Of a DNA stretch of 64,000 bases, positions 25,555 through 35,700 are shown piece after piece. A model generated the notes under the pieces. That model saw only the letters and a list, made by a program, of their open reading frames with translations. It made no database searches and was not told the DNA's origin. The DNA is from Chitinophaga rupis (GTDB taxonomy: Bacteria; Bacteroidota; Bacteroidia; Chitinophagales; Chitinophagaceae). Every line of letters starts with the position of its first letter. The stretch's first letter is position 1. The DNA is taken from the NCBI RefSeq assembly GCF_900109685.1, contig NZ_FOBB01000001.1, positions 186,001 through 250,000 on the forward strand. The letters are read 5' to 3'. A program made the translations under genes and the position numbers.

Positions 25555-28500
25555 TTAAAGTCCAACAACCAGGTTAATGCCATAGGATCGTGTGGAGGGG
25601 AACTGCCCTACCTCAAAACCCGTCAGGATATCCGATCCGCTAAGCGTACCAAATTCAGGATCGAACATGGGCCATTTTGACCAGGTATACAGGTTGCGGC
25701 CATAGATCCCTATCAGCAGCTTCTGCAAACCCAGTCTCCTGAGCATTTGCGAGTTCACGGTATAATCCAGGCGGGCTTCCCTGAATTTTACAAAATCGGT
25801 GCTGAAGGTGCTGCCTTCCGCATTATCCGCGCCCCAGTGGGAACGGTAGTAGCCATCTACATCCGTTGCCGTTACATCATTCTTACGGTATTTACCATCA
25901 GCCTCCATTATTACACCATTGCCGATAATTCCGCTATACCTTCCGGGCAGTGTTTTCGTCAGCTTGCCCTGTTCCACCATCTTGTAATGCATCAGCGAAT
26001 GCGCTACGGCGCCATACTGAGCATCGAACAGCAGGCCTAAATGAAATTGCTTATACTGGAAATCGTTGCTGAAACCCAGCTTCCATTTGGGAGTAACATT
26101 ACCCAGGTATTTCACATCTTCTGAAAGCAGCGCAAAACCTGTATTAGGGTCATATACGATCTGCCCATCCGGTGCGCGTACATAACCTTTTCCGTACAGC
26201 GCGCCCATAGTGCCGCCTTGCTTGGCTACGATCTGGCCGCCGCCTACGTTACCGGTACGCAATACCACTGAGCTATCTGCCAATTCCTTAATGATATTAC
26301 GGTTTGAGGAGAATACGATATTGGTGTTCCATCTAAAATTCTTTATGGTTAAGGGCGTACCATTCACAGCCAGCTCTATGCCGCTGTTGTTCACCTTACC
26401 CACGTTAATGATCTCTTTCGCATAGCCGGAAGCACGGTCCACAATACGTTCCAGGATCTGGTCTTTGGTACTGCCGGTATACAGGGCCAGGTCAAAGCCC
26501 AGGCGGTTATTGAGCATTTTTACATTCGCACCTGCTTCATAGGTAATAGTGCGCAGCGGTCTCAGGTCCGGGTTAGCCAATGTGGTAGGATTGTCTAATC
26601 CACCATTGTACTGGCTTCCGGCAGTGGGGTACGTATAGGCGGTACGGTAAGGTATGGTTTGCCCGCTGCCTACGCTGGATGCGGAGAACCGCACCTTTGC
26701 AAAGTTGACGAACTTTGGCAGCGTCCATACTTCAGATGGAATAAAGCTCAAGCTAACAGAAGGATAAAAGAATCCTGCATTGTCTGTACGGTCCGGGGAA
26801 GCCAGCACACTGTTCCAGTCCTGGCGGCCGGTGAGGTCCGCAAACAAAAAGTCTTTATAGCTAGCTGTGATCATGCCGTAAAAGCTGTTGATCTTGTATT
26901 TACTTTTCCAGGGCATGGTCACTAAAGGACCGGCTGCATTGGCCATGGTATAGATGCCGGGATACACGAGCGAGTCTGCACGCACCTCATCCCTGTTATA
27001 GTTATTGGTAAGCGTGCTGCCGCCTGCGGTTATGGTAAAGTCAAAATCCTCATTTACTTTCTTTGCATATTTCAGCAGGAAGTCGCTGCTGGCTTCCATA
27101 GAAAAAATATTCTGCGTGCGGTAGCTGCCATGAGGGTATTTTGTACCGGCATCATAAGGACGTTTCTGCTCGCGCCCTTCATAGCTGAAGTCTACAGATG
27201 ATCTTACCAGCAGGCTTAATTCATTGGTGATGCTGTACACTGCCTGCACATTGCCTGTGGCCCCGTGCCTGTTAGAGCTGTTGATAAACTCATAGGCTAT
27301 TGCATAGGGGTTTTCCGGATAGGAGCTATATGGATATTTTATGGCGCGCCCTTCCTGGCCATTTGCCCAGTAGTTCTTCAGCCAGTCTATATTGGCATTG
27401 GGTTGCCAGAATATGTACCAGTACATGATAGACTGGTTGCCATAGCCTGATCCCGGCAGGTTATCGCTCCACTTATTGGTGTAATTGATCTTGGACGAGA
27501 TCTGCAGCTTATCATTCACTTTTGAGTTTACAGACAATGCAACAGTATTCCGTTTATAGCCGGTATTGGGTACTATCCAATCGTTGGCAACATTGGTAAA
27601 GGAAAAACGTGCAGTGGTTTTATCAGTACCACCATCCAGGCTAATGGTGTTGGTGAGGGTTTGCCCGGTGTTAAAGTACTTGTTTATATTTTTATAAGGC
27701 ACCCAGGGTGTTCTTGTAGTGCCCTGCGCCTGTGTTACGGGATCATACTGGTAAAATTGCTGTCCATCAAACCGTGGGCCATAGGCAGAGCTGGTACCGC
27801 TGGTGCTGGCGCCGTCAGCAGACGCGCCATAAGAATAATAATCCGCACCGGCCAGTCCCTGTCCGTATTCATACTGCAGGTCAGGCCAGCGGTTCACCTG
27901 CTCCTTGGATGCGTTGGAGGTAAAGGTAACGCCCCATCCTTTTCTTCTGCTGCTGCCTGATTTTGTAGTGATAATAATGGCTCCGTTAGCGCCGCGCTGC
28001 CCGTACAGGGCTGCTGCACCGGGGCCTTTCAGCACGGTAACTGTAGCTATATCTTCCGGGTTAATATCATTTAAACCAGTGCCATAATCTGCCGGCATAT
28101 TATCGCTGCCGGTGCCATATGCACTTTCACCTGCAACGCCGGTACGGCGGCCGCTGCCCTGGTTTATTACCACTCCATCCACTACTATCAGCGCTTCATT
28201 ATCGCCGGTAAGGTTATTCTCGCCGCGCAGAATAATTTTATTGGAACCGGTGGGTCCTGCATTTGATCTTACCAGGTTAAGGCCCGCTACTTTTCCGGAT
28301 AAAGCCTCTGTCCAGTTAGCAGGCAGCGTTTCTGTAAGCTGCTCTCCCTGTACTACAGTAGTGGCATAACCCAGCGCTTTCTCTTCGCGTTTTATTCCCA
28401 AAGCAGTTACTACTACTTCATTCAGGCCTTTTGAGTCAGGCGCCAGCCGGAGATCCACCACCTGTGTTCTTTCCACGGTGATCTCACGGCTGGTATAGCC

Positions 28501-29073
28501 TACAAAAGAGAAGATCAGCACACCCTGGTCAGCAGGCAGTGTAATGGTATAAAAACCATTCTTATCACTAACCGTTCCCTGGCGGCTATGCTTAGCTTTA
28601 ATGTTCACACCTATTAAAGGTTCTCCCTTTTCATCCATTACCCGGCCGCGCACTACAATATCTTCCCTGCTGGCGCCGGCCGGCGTGGTTTTATTGCCCG
28701 CCTGTGTATTGGCCAGCTTATGAATAATAATTTTTTCTTTCAGCTGCTCATATCCAAAACCGGTACCGGATAAGATGTTTGAAAGCACCATGGCTACCGT
28801 TTCATTCCGGTAGGTGCCGGTGATCTTTTTATCCAGCTTTTTTAATTCAGATGCATCATACATAAAATGAGCGTTGATCTTTTTCTCAATTTTATGGATG
28901 GCTGCTGTCAGCTCTTCATTTGCCAGCTCAATAGATATTCTTTTCTCAGCTAATTTCTCCGTTTGGGTAAAACCCATGGCCGGCAGCAGGCATAGAAGCA
29001 AACCTGCCATCAGTATGCAGGCGCGCTGCATACGATTGCCCCAATTTGTAAAAACTTTTTTTGTCCGGTACAT
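25555..29073 (-). CDS. SusC/RagA TonB-dependent transporter with STN signalling domain
   Basis: 1172 residues. After the signal peptide (to about residue 36, PAMGFT) comes an STN domain, residues about 42-115 (RISIELANEELTAAIHKIEKK, ending KEKIIIHK), then a carboxypeptidase-regulatory-like domain (VRGRVMDEKGEPLIGVNIKAK), LNEVVVTALGIKREEK, the plug (NDINPEDIATVTVLKGPGAAALYG) and the barrel ending INLVVGL. The STN domain is what contacts FecR in FecI/FecR-type signalling, matching the FecR and sigma genes directly upstream. Imports a substrate with the downstream SusD and signals its presence. A start at the ATG of residue 15 is also possible. Confidence 0.95.
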   Translation of the reverse strand: MYRTKKVFTNWGNRMQRACILMAGLLLCLLPAMGFTQTEKLAEKRISIELANEELTAAIHKIEKKINAHFMYDASELKKLDKKITGTYRNETVAMVLSNILSGTGFGYEQLKEKIIIHKLANTQAGNKTTPAGASREDIVVRGRVMDEKGEPLIGVNIKAKHSRQGTVSDKNGFYTITLPADQGVLIFSFVGYTSREITVERTQVVDLRLAPDSKGLNEVVVTALGIKREEKALGYATTVVQGEQLTETLPANWTEALSGKVAGLNLVRSNAGPTGSNKIILRGENNLTGDNEALIVVDGVVINQGSGRRTGVAGESAYGTGSDNMPADYGTGLNDINPEDIATVTVLKGPGAAALYGQRGANGAIIITTKSGSSRRKGWGVTFTSNASKEQVNRWPDLQYEYGQGLAGADYYSYGASADGASTSGTSSAYGPRFDGQQFYQYDPVTQAQGTTRTPWVPYKNINKYFNTGQTLTNTISLDGGTDKTTARFSFTNVANDWIVPNTGYKRNTVALSVNSKVNDKLQISSKINYTNKWSDNLPGSGYGNQSIMYWYIFWQPNANIDWLKNYWANGQEGRAIKYPYSSYPENPYAIAYEFINSSNRHGATGNVQAVYSITNELSLLVRSSVDFSYEGREQKRPYDAGTKYPHGSYRTQNIFSMEASSDFLLKYAKKVNEDFDFTITAGGSTLTNNYNRDEVRADSLVYPGIYTMANAAGPLVTMPWKSKYKINSFYGMITASYKDFLFADLTGRQDWNSVLASPDRTDNAGFFYPSVSLSFIPSEVWTLPKFVNFAKVRFSASSVGSGQTIPYRTAYTYPTAGSQYNGGLDNPTTLANPDLRPLRTITYEAGANVKMLNNRLGFDLALYTGSTKDQILERIVDRASGYAKEIINVGKVNNSGIELAVNGTPLTIKNFRWNTNIVFSSNRNIIKELADSSVVLRTGNVGGGQIVAKQGGTMGALYGKGYVRAPDGQIVYDPNTGFALLSEDVKYLGNVTPKWKLGFSNDFQYKQFHLGLLFDAQYGAVAHSLMHYKMVEQGKLTKTLPGRYSGIIGNGVIMEADGKYRKNDVTATDVDGYYRSHWGADNAEGSTFSTDFVKFREARLDYTVNSQMLRRLGLQKLLIGIYGRNLYTWSKWPMFDPEFGTLSGSDILTGFEVGQFPSTRSYGINLVVGL

Positions 29074-29194
29074 AAGTATTTATTGTCTGGTTGTTTATGC
29101 GTTCACTTATTTTTAAAAATGCGATGCCCCGTTCATTGCTTACAATGAAAAAAATTACGTTCTTAAACTTGCTCACCTGGAGGTGCTGGCTTTC

Positions 29195-30160
29195 TTAGGG
29201 ATAGGTTATCCTGATGATCCCTGTTCCTGTTTTTTCCCAATGAATGCCGGTGGCCAGCGCCAGGGCTGCCATCATATCATCCAAACTATCGTTATTACTA
29301 AAATCGCCGGAGAACTCCTTGCCGGATGCTACGCCCGGTAATTCCAGCTTTACATTCCATTTTTGTGCAATGGCCTGCAGTACCTGTTCCAGCGGCACTT
29401 CCTGAAAAGAAAAGCTATGCCGGGTCCAGGCCATTACCTGCTGTACATCTACAGGCTGCAATGCTGCCTTGTGCGATTGTTTATTATACTGCACCTGCCG
29501 GCAGGCTTCCAGCGCTGCCAGTGGTTGTTCTGCGGCGGCTACTTTTACCTTACCGGTTATTACGCTTACGGTAGCAAAGTGTTGTTGTTCCTTTACCACA
29601 AAGGAGGTTCCCAGTACAGTTACATCCAGCGTGGGCGTATGTACAATAAAGGGTTTATGTTTATCTGCTGCTATTTCAAAAAAAGCTTCGCCTTCTACGG
29701 TAGCTGTGCGCTGTTTGCCACGGTAAGCAACCGGGAAGCTAATAGATGCGCCGGTATTCAGCGTAACCATTGTCTGATCCGGCAGCTGTACTTTTTTTAT
29801 TTCATAAGGCCCTGCTTTAATGGTGTTCATTGCTACGGGTGCAATGCGGTTTGCCAGCGGCTGCCGGAAGATCCAGCCCAGTGTGCCGGTTGTAATCAGC
29901 ACCAGGATGGCCGCTGCAATACGTACCAAACGTTTGGGGAACAGCTGTAAGGGCTTCCGCGCTTCAGGTGCTGCGGTTTGGGTAATGGCTTTTAACCGCG
30001 GCAGCAGGTGCGCGGCAATGATCTTTTTCTTTTCTGCTGTTAGCTCGTACGCTTTATTGCCTGTTTGTTGCAGCCATTGTTCTATCAGCAGCAGATCCTC
30101 ATTGGTAGCCTCTCCGTTCAGATATCTTTCTACAACCTGTTCAAACCCGTTTATGTCCAT
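29195..30160 (-). CDS. FecR family anti-sigma factor with DUF4974
   Basis: 321 residues. A short cytoplasmic N-terminal region (ERYLNGEATNEDLLLIEQWLQQ, binding the sigma factor) precedes one membrane helix near 79-98 (VRIAAAILVLITTGTLGWIF), then the FecR domain (VTLNTGASISFPVAYRGK to VTVLGTSFVVKEQQH) and the C-terminal DUF4974 domain (FSFQEVPLEQVLQAIAQKWNVKLEL). It spans the inner membrane, holding the sigma factor until the STN domain of SusC signals through its periplasmic part. It lies 69 nt after the sigma gene and 121 nt before susC. Confidence 0.93.
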   Translation of the reverse strand: MDINGFEQVVERYLNGEATNEDLLLIEQWLQQTGNKAYELTAEKKKIIAAHLLPRLKAITQTAAPEARKPLQLFPKRLVRIAAAILVLITTGTLGWIFRQPLANRIAPVAMNTIKAGPYEIKKVQLPDQTMVTLNTGASISFPVAYRGKQRTATVEGEAFFEIAADKHKPFIVHTPTLDVTVLGTSFVVKEQQHFATVSVITGKVKVAAAEQPLAALEACRQVQYNKQSHKAALQPVDVQQVMAWTRHSFSFQEVPLEQVLQAIAQKWNVKLELPGVASGKEFSGDFSNNDSLDDMMAALALATGIHWEKTGTGIIRITYP

Positions 30161-30229
30161 TAAAAAAGCGTCTTTACCTATATGTCCGGTAAAACCACCT
30201 TTTAACCATATCCGAATGTTAAGGAAATA

Positions 30230-30793
30230 TTAACAAAGAAAAGTGAACAGCATAGCGTGCTGTAACGACTTCTTTAAGCGGGTTCTGGCCAGGCCCAGCT
30301 GGTTGCGTACGGTTTGTTCTGAGAGGGAGAGAACGCGGGCAATGTCGGCCACGGAGCGGTGCTGTTCTATATATAATAAGTATACTTCCCGCATTTTTTC
30401 GGGCAGGGATTGTACTTCCTGGTTAACAATAGCCTGTAATTCTTTGGATTGTAATGTTTCAGCGGCATTATCCACAGCGGGCAGCAGGGATTCCCGCACC
30501 AGCTCCAGCTTTTCGGGGTTTTGCAGCATGGCTGCGACTTTGTTGATCACTTTATATTTAACGGCGGAGTAAAGATAGGCATCAAAATTTTCGCGGATCT
30601 GCAGGGAGTGGCGTTTGGCCCAGAGGCTGGCAAATACTTCCTGCACCACATCTTCCGCATCATCTTCTGATCCCAGCCGCTTCATGGCAAATACAAACAA
30701 TGATTCCCACAGGCGCAGGTACAGCGTTTCAAATGCAGATACATCATTCTGCTGGATACGTTGCAGTAATTCCTTATCAGTTAGTTCACGCAT
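30230..30793 (-). CDS. FecI-type ECF sigma-70 factor
   Basis: 187 residues. Region 2 reads FETLYLRLWESLFVFAMKRLGSEDDAEDVVQEVFASLWAKR and region 4 reads SLPEKMREVYLLYIEQHRSVADIARVLSLSEQTVRNQL, the RpoE/FecI layout without region 3. The end, HAMLFTFLC, is a short hydrophobic tail. It directs polymerase to the susC promoter of this locus once freed from FecR. It is head to head with the second sigma gene (177-bp gap). Confidence 0.93.
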   Translation of the reverse strand: MRELTDKELLQRIQQNDVSAFETLYLRLWESLFVFAMKRLGSEDDAEDVVQEVFASLWAKRHSLQIRENFDAYLYSAVKYKVINKVAAMLQNPEKLELVRESLLPAVDNAAETLQSKELQAIVNQEVQSLPEKMREVYLLYIEQHRSVADIARVLSLSEQTVRNQLGLARTRLKKSLQHAMLFTFLC

Positions 30794-30934
30794 GTTGGCT
30801 AATGAGCAATTGGGAGAACGCTTTTAAAGTGTGAAGTTAGAGAAGGGCAGCGATGCTTTATGTTAAAAGATTATGAAGTTTGGGGGATGGAAAAACTTAA
30901 TGAGACCATAATACATTGCGCGGTTGCATATTTC

Positions 30935-30964
30935 TATTTTTGTTCCCATGTTCTGTAAAGGAGG
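30935..30964 (+). promoter_or_regulatory. -7 element and strong Shine-Dalgarno for the second sigma gene
   Basis: TATTTTTG at 30935-30942 matches TAnnTTTG. GGAGG at 30960-30964 lies 6 nt before the ATG at 30971, an unusually strong ribosome site for this phylum. The bases 30966-30971 read ATGTAA, a start-stop pair that overlaps the true start by one base. Confidence 0.45.
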
Positions 30965-30970
30965 AATGTA

Positions 30971-31534
30971 ATGGACCAGCTAACTGACATTCTATCTATT
31001 AAAAAGGGGGATGAAAAAGCCTTTGTAGCAATGTATGAACAGTTTAATGGAAAGGTGTTTAATTTTTTCATTAAACGTAGGTGCGTGCCTGAAGTGGCCA
31101 AAGACCTTACCCAGCAATGTTTTATCCGCATACACCATTACAGGGAAAGCCTGTCTGAGCACCATCCGCTTGAAAAGCAGGTATATATTATTGCCAGATC
31201 CATCCTCATTAATCACATCCGCCAGGAGAACAGGAAAAAAGCAAGAGAGCTGCAATATTCAAAAGAGCAGTACCCGGGTGGTGAAACCGCTCCTGCTGCA
31301 ACCAGCCAGTTTGAAATAAATGATTACTTCGAAAAGCTGACCGTCCGCTTATCCCCTACCCTGAAAAGGATTGTTATGCTGAAGGTACAGAAAGGATTAT
31401 CTAACAAGGAAATAGCGGAAACCTTATCCATCTCAGTAAAAACCGTAGAAAACCATATCACCAAAGCCAATCATCAAATGCGGCAGGTATCTTCCGGGCT
31501 GCTTATTTTCCTGCTTATACTGCTCAATGCCTGA
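30971..31534 (+). CDS. FecI-type ECF sigma-70 factor
   Basis: 187 residues. Region 2 is seen in FVAMYEQFNGKVFNFFIKRRCVPEVAKDLTQQCFIRI and region 4 in LSPTLKRIVMLKVQKGLSNKEIAETLSISVKTVENHI. The last 13 residues (SGLLIFLLILLNA) are markedly hydrophobic. It is followed by its FecR (83-nt gap) and a SusC/SusD pair and phosphoesterase, so it should control that locus. Its promoter lies in the 177-bp gap shared with the oppositely oriented sigma gene. Confidence 0.93.
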   Translation: MDQLTDILSIKKGDEKAFVAMYEQFNGKVFNFFIKRRCVPEVAKDLTQQCFIRIHHYRESLSEHHPLEKQVYIIARSILINHIRQENRKKARELQYSKEQYPGGETAPAATSQFEINDYFEKLTVRLSPTLKRIVMLKVQKGLSNKEIAETLSISVKTVENHITKANHQMRQVSSGLLIFLLILLNA

Positions 31535-31617
31535 GGCATGTGTTAAGGAATTGTTACCCGTAGGGGTTAACTGCCTTTGGCAGTGTACATATAAACGATA
31601 CACAATAAATTCAGTAC

Positions 31618-32646
31618 ATGAAGCCCGATGAGGTATTATTAGCAAAGTTTTATAAAGGAACATGTACACCACAGGAGGCCAGGCAGGTAATGGACTGGCT
31701 GCTTGAAAACGAAAATGCTGCTGTGTGGGCGCAGGATTGGGAAACGGCCCCTGAACAGGGCGTATACCCTGATACTTATACTGCCGAAATGCTGCAGGAA
31801 GTATATGCGCAGACCTTTGCCAAACAGCCGCGGATCCGCAAAATGCCCTGGCGCAGCATAGCCGCAGCCGCCAGTGTATTATTACTAACAGGCCTGTTCC
31901 TGTGGCAGCAGGTAAAACATACCGGTGCACCGGCATCAACTGCGCTTGCCACTGCCGCACCTGTAAAACCGGTATGGAAAGTATACCAGGCGCCTACGGG
32001 GAAAACCCTGCAATTGCAGCTGGCAGACGGATCATCCGTAGTGCTTGAACCAGGCGCTTTACTGCAATACGATTCACTTACTTATAATATTAACCGGGAA
32101 GTAATGCTGAAAGGCAAAGGGCTGTTTAATGTAGCGGCCAGCGAAGCAAAACCATTCAGCGTAAACACCGGCAGCTTCATCACCACCGCGCTGGGTACTT
32201 CCTTCCGGGTAGCCTCCCTTTCCGGCAACAACCTGCAGGTAAGATTATACAATGGAAAGGTAAAGGTGCGGCAAACAGGCAGCCACGTAAATGATGTTTA
32301 TTTAAAGCCGGGTGAGGAGCTGGTATATGATCCGCACAGCGGTAAAATGCTGGTCAGCGATCTTAATAAGTTTAACAAAATACCGGCGCTGGCAGGTCCG
32401 CCACGTAATGGTGTACAGGAATATGAAGATTGTATTGTGTTTGATAACACGCCGCTAAAAGAAGTACTGACATTACTGGAGCAGCAATATCATGTACCTA
32501 TAACCTACGAGCAGCGCGCGGTTACAAGGATCTATTTTTCAGGCAAAGTAATGAGGGCCGATTCACTGGAGCTGATCTTAAATACGATCGTCCGTATCAA
32601 CAACCTGGCGCTGCAATCCAAAAACGGGGGGTACCTCATTAAATAG
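31618..32646 (+). CDS. FecR family anti-sigma factor with DUF4974
   Basis: 342 residues. An N-terminal cytoplasmic segment (LAKFYKGTCTPQEARQVMDWLLENE) precedes one TM helix near residues 81-99 (IAAAASVLLLTGLFLWQQV), the FecR domain (LQLADGSSVVLEPGALLQYDSL to TALGTSFRVASL) and DUF4974 (FDNTPLKEVLTLLEQQYHVPITYE). Acts as membrane anti-sigma factor for the preceding sigma. The SusC encoded next has no STN domain, so the usual partner on the receptor side is missing from this locus. Confidence 0.92.
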   Translation: MKPDEVLLAKFYKGTCTPQEARQVMDWLLENENAAVWAQDWETAPEQGVYPDTYTAEMLQEVYAQTFAKQPRIRKMPWRSIAAAASVLLLTGLFLWQQVKHTGAPASTALATAAPVKPVWKVYQAPTGKTLQLQLADGSSVVLEPGALLQYDSLTYNINREVMLKGKGLFNVAASEAKPFSVNTGSFITTALGTSFRVASLSGNNLQVRLYNGKVKVRQTGSHVNDVYLKPGEELVYDPHSGKMLVSDLNKFNKIPALAGPPRNGVQEYEDCIVFDNTPLKEVLTLLEQQYHVPITYEQRAVTRIYFSGKVMRADSLELILNTIVRINNLALQSKNGGYLIK

Positions 32647-32687
32647 TACGGAATATTTTAACAACCGCCTTCAGGGAAAATGCATAC

Positions 32688-32708
32688 GCTGTATGTGTAC
32701 AGTACAGC
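32688..32708. repeat. Inverted repeat in the fecR-susC gap
   Basis: GCTGTA at 32688-32693 and TACAGC at 32703-32708 are perfect arms around 9 nt, with a looser outer match (TGCATA / TATTGCA). It lies in the 110-nt gap between fecR and susC, where the sigma-dependent susC promoter is expected; it may be an operator or leader hairpin. Confidence 0.35.
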
Positions 32709-32756
32709 TATTGCATAAACTATAACAGACAAGCATTCAATAAAACATTATTAAAA

Positions 32757-35700
32757 ATGGGAAAAGCAACTATACTTTTTAAAAGTCTTCTATGCCTGCT
32801 ATCCTTCCTGTTTATATATGGGACGGCCTTTCCGCAAAGCGAACGAACGGATGTACATGGAACAGTGCTGAGTGTAGACGGGTTAGCGCTGCCTGGCGTA
32901 ACCGTACAGGCAGTTGAAAAAAGCAGCGGGCATAAATACAATACCGTTACAGATGCCAACGGTGATTTTATTTTCCGTGATTTTCAGACCGGCAGCCAGT
33001 ACGATTTCCAGTTCTCTGCCATCGGTTATGAAAAGCAGCAATATCCCGGTTATACGGTAAAGAACACCGGCAAGCATTCGCTGCTGGTACGGTTAACGGC
33101 TACACGCATCGGGTTAAATGATGTGGTGGTGGTAGGCTACGGTATGCAAAAGAAAGTGAACCTGACCGGTGCAGTAAGCATGACGGATAGTAAAGTGTTC
33201 CAGGACCGGCCGGTAGCCAATGCAGCACAGGCTTTACAGGGCGCAGTGCCCAACCTGAACATCACCTTTGGAGATGGCCACCCGGGCAGCGCAGGCAACT
33301 TTAATATACGGGGATATGCTTCCATCAACAATTCTGCCGGTCCGCCGCTGATCCTGATAGATGGCGTGCCCGGGGATATTAATATGCTGAACCCCCAGGA
33401 TATAGAAAGCATTTCGGTGCTGAAAGACGCCGCATCTGCCGCTATTTACGGTGCCAGGGCTGCATTTGGGGTGATACTGGTAACTACCAAACGCGCTAAA
33501 AAAGGTGCGCTGAGCATTACTTATGGCGCCAGCTACAGCTCCCAGCGTATGACCACCCGTAATGATTTTATAACAGACGGTTACAAACAGGATTCTTTAG
33601 TGGATCTTGCTTTTTCCAGGAATGTGGGCAGCAGCTACACCGGCTTTAATGCCACCGACTATGCGGAAATGAAAAAAAGGGAAACAGATAAATCACTGCC
33701 ATCTGTAGTATTACAGAACCGCAATGGCCAGGAACAATACGTGTATTATGGCAATACAGACTGGTGGCACTTCCTGTTCAGGAACAGCCAGCCCGGGATG
33801 GAGCACCATTTTAATATGACAGGCGGCAGTGATAAAGTAGACTTTATGATCTCCGGCCGGTATTACCAGCAAAAAGGCATGTTCCAGTCGTACCTGCGGG
33901 AGGATGTGTATAATGCCTATAATTTCCGCGCAAAAATAAATGCGCATGTGGCACCCTGGCTTACCATTTACAGCAACACACAGTTTGCCGCCAATGATTA
34001 TACCTGGCCGGGTTATGCATCCAACATGACCGGGTTGTATAACCATGCCATGGCCTCTTATGTGCCCAAAAACCCGGACGGTACTTTTACCTTCCGCACC
34101 AATCTCAATAACTATGGCGCGTATGAATATGCGGATCTGCAAAACCGTAAATCATACGGTGGCACCCGGAATTATGACCTTACCAATACCGTTGGTTTTG
34201 ATGCGCATATCCTGAAAGGCTTATCACTGGCCGGTAATTATGCATTTGAGCTAACACCGCATTCGGATTTTCAGCGTACCGCGTATATCCCATGGTCTGT
34301 AAACCCCGGCATTATTAATAAAGCCGGTTATGACCAGCTGGTGGAAAATACTTACCTGGACCAACACCACTCCGTAAATCTGTTTGCTACTTATGAAAGA
34401 ACGCTGGGTAAGCATACGGTAAAAGTGATAGGTGGCTATAACCAGGAGCTGCAGAAGTATAAGACACTTTCCGCTACCGGCAATAACCTGCTGTCTGATG
34501 ACCTGAACCAGATAGATCTGGGAACGGGCTCGTACAAAGCTGCCGGCAATGCCCGGGAATGGGCGCTGCTGGGCTTCTTTGGCAGGATCAACTATGATTA
34601 TAAAGACAAATACCTGTTAGAGCTGAATGGCCGTTATGATGGTACCTCCCGCTTCCCATCGGACCAGCGGTTTGGATTTTTCCCATCTGTATCCGGCGGA
34701 TGGCGTATCAGCGAAGAGCCCTTTTTTAGTGTAGCCAAAAACGTTATACCTGAGCTGAAATTACGTACCTCTTACGGCACACTGGGTAACCAGGATGGGG
34801 GCAACAGCAACCTGTACCCCTATATACCGGTAATGAACAGCGGCCAAAGTAAATGGATCATTAACGGCAACCCGGCACAAACCTTAAGCGTACCTAATCC
34901 CATAACACCGGACTTTACCTGGGAAAAAACAGCCTCTCTTGACTTTGGCGCCGACATTGGTTTTTTAAAGAACCGGCTGCAGGTAGGCTATGACTGGTAC
35001 CGCCGCACCACCACTAATATGCTGATACCCGGCAAAACGCTGCCGGCAGTATTTGGCGCAGCATCGCCCGTACAAAACGCCGGCGACCTGGTCACCAAAG
35101 GTTTTGATCTTTCTGTAAAGTGGCAGGATGCCGGCAAGCTGGCGGGCAAACCCTTTACCTATAATGTTGGCGTAGTGCTATCTGATTACACCGCAAAGAT
35201 CACCCGGTTCGATAATCCCCAGTTCCTGCTGGATAACCATTATGTAGGTGAACAGCTGGGTGAAATATGGGGCTATAGTATTGACGGGTATTTTAAGTCA
35301 GACGCAGAAGCACAGTCATGGGGCATTAACCAGGATTACGTGGACCGCGACCAGCGGGTTACCTCACCCGGCGAATGGAGCAAGCTGCATGCCGGTGATA
35401 TGAAGTTTAAAGATCTGAATGGCGATAAGGTGGTGAATAATGGTAAGAATACTTTATCGGAACATGGAGACCTGCGCCGCATTGGTAATTTCCTGCCCCG
35501 TTACTCCTTTGGTATTAATGCCGGTTTTAACTGGAACAATTTTGACCTTACCGTTTTTCTGCAGGGCATAGGCCGGCAGCATTGGTATCCGAATGTGGAA
35601 TCTGCAAAATTCTGGGGCCCTTACGGCAGGCCATATACTTCTTTTGTACCTGCTGATTTTGAAAGCAAGATCTGGAGCCCCGGCAACCCGGATGCATATT

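Noticed and set aside
31433..31960. Antisense frame of 175 codons across the sigma-fecR junction
   Set aside because: Spans two well supported genes on the other strand, with low-quality composition (Gln, Pro and His rich).
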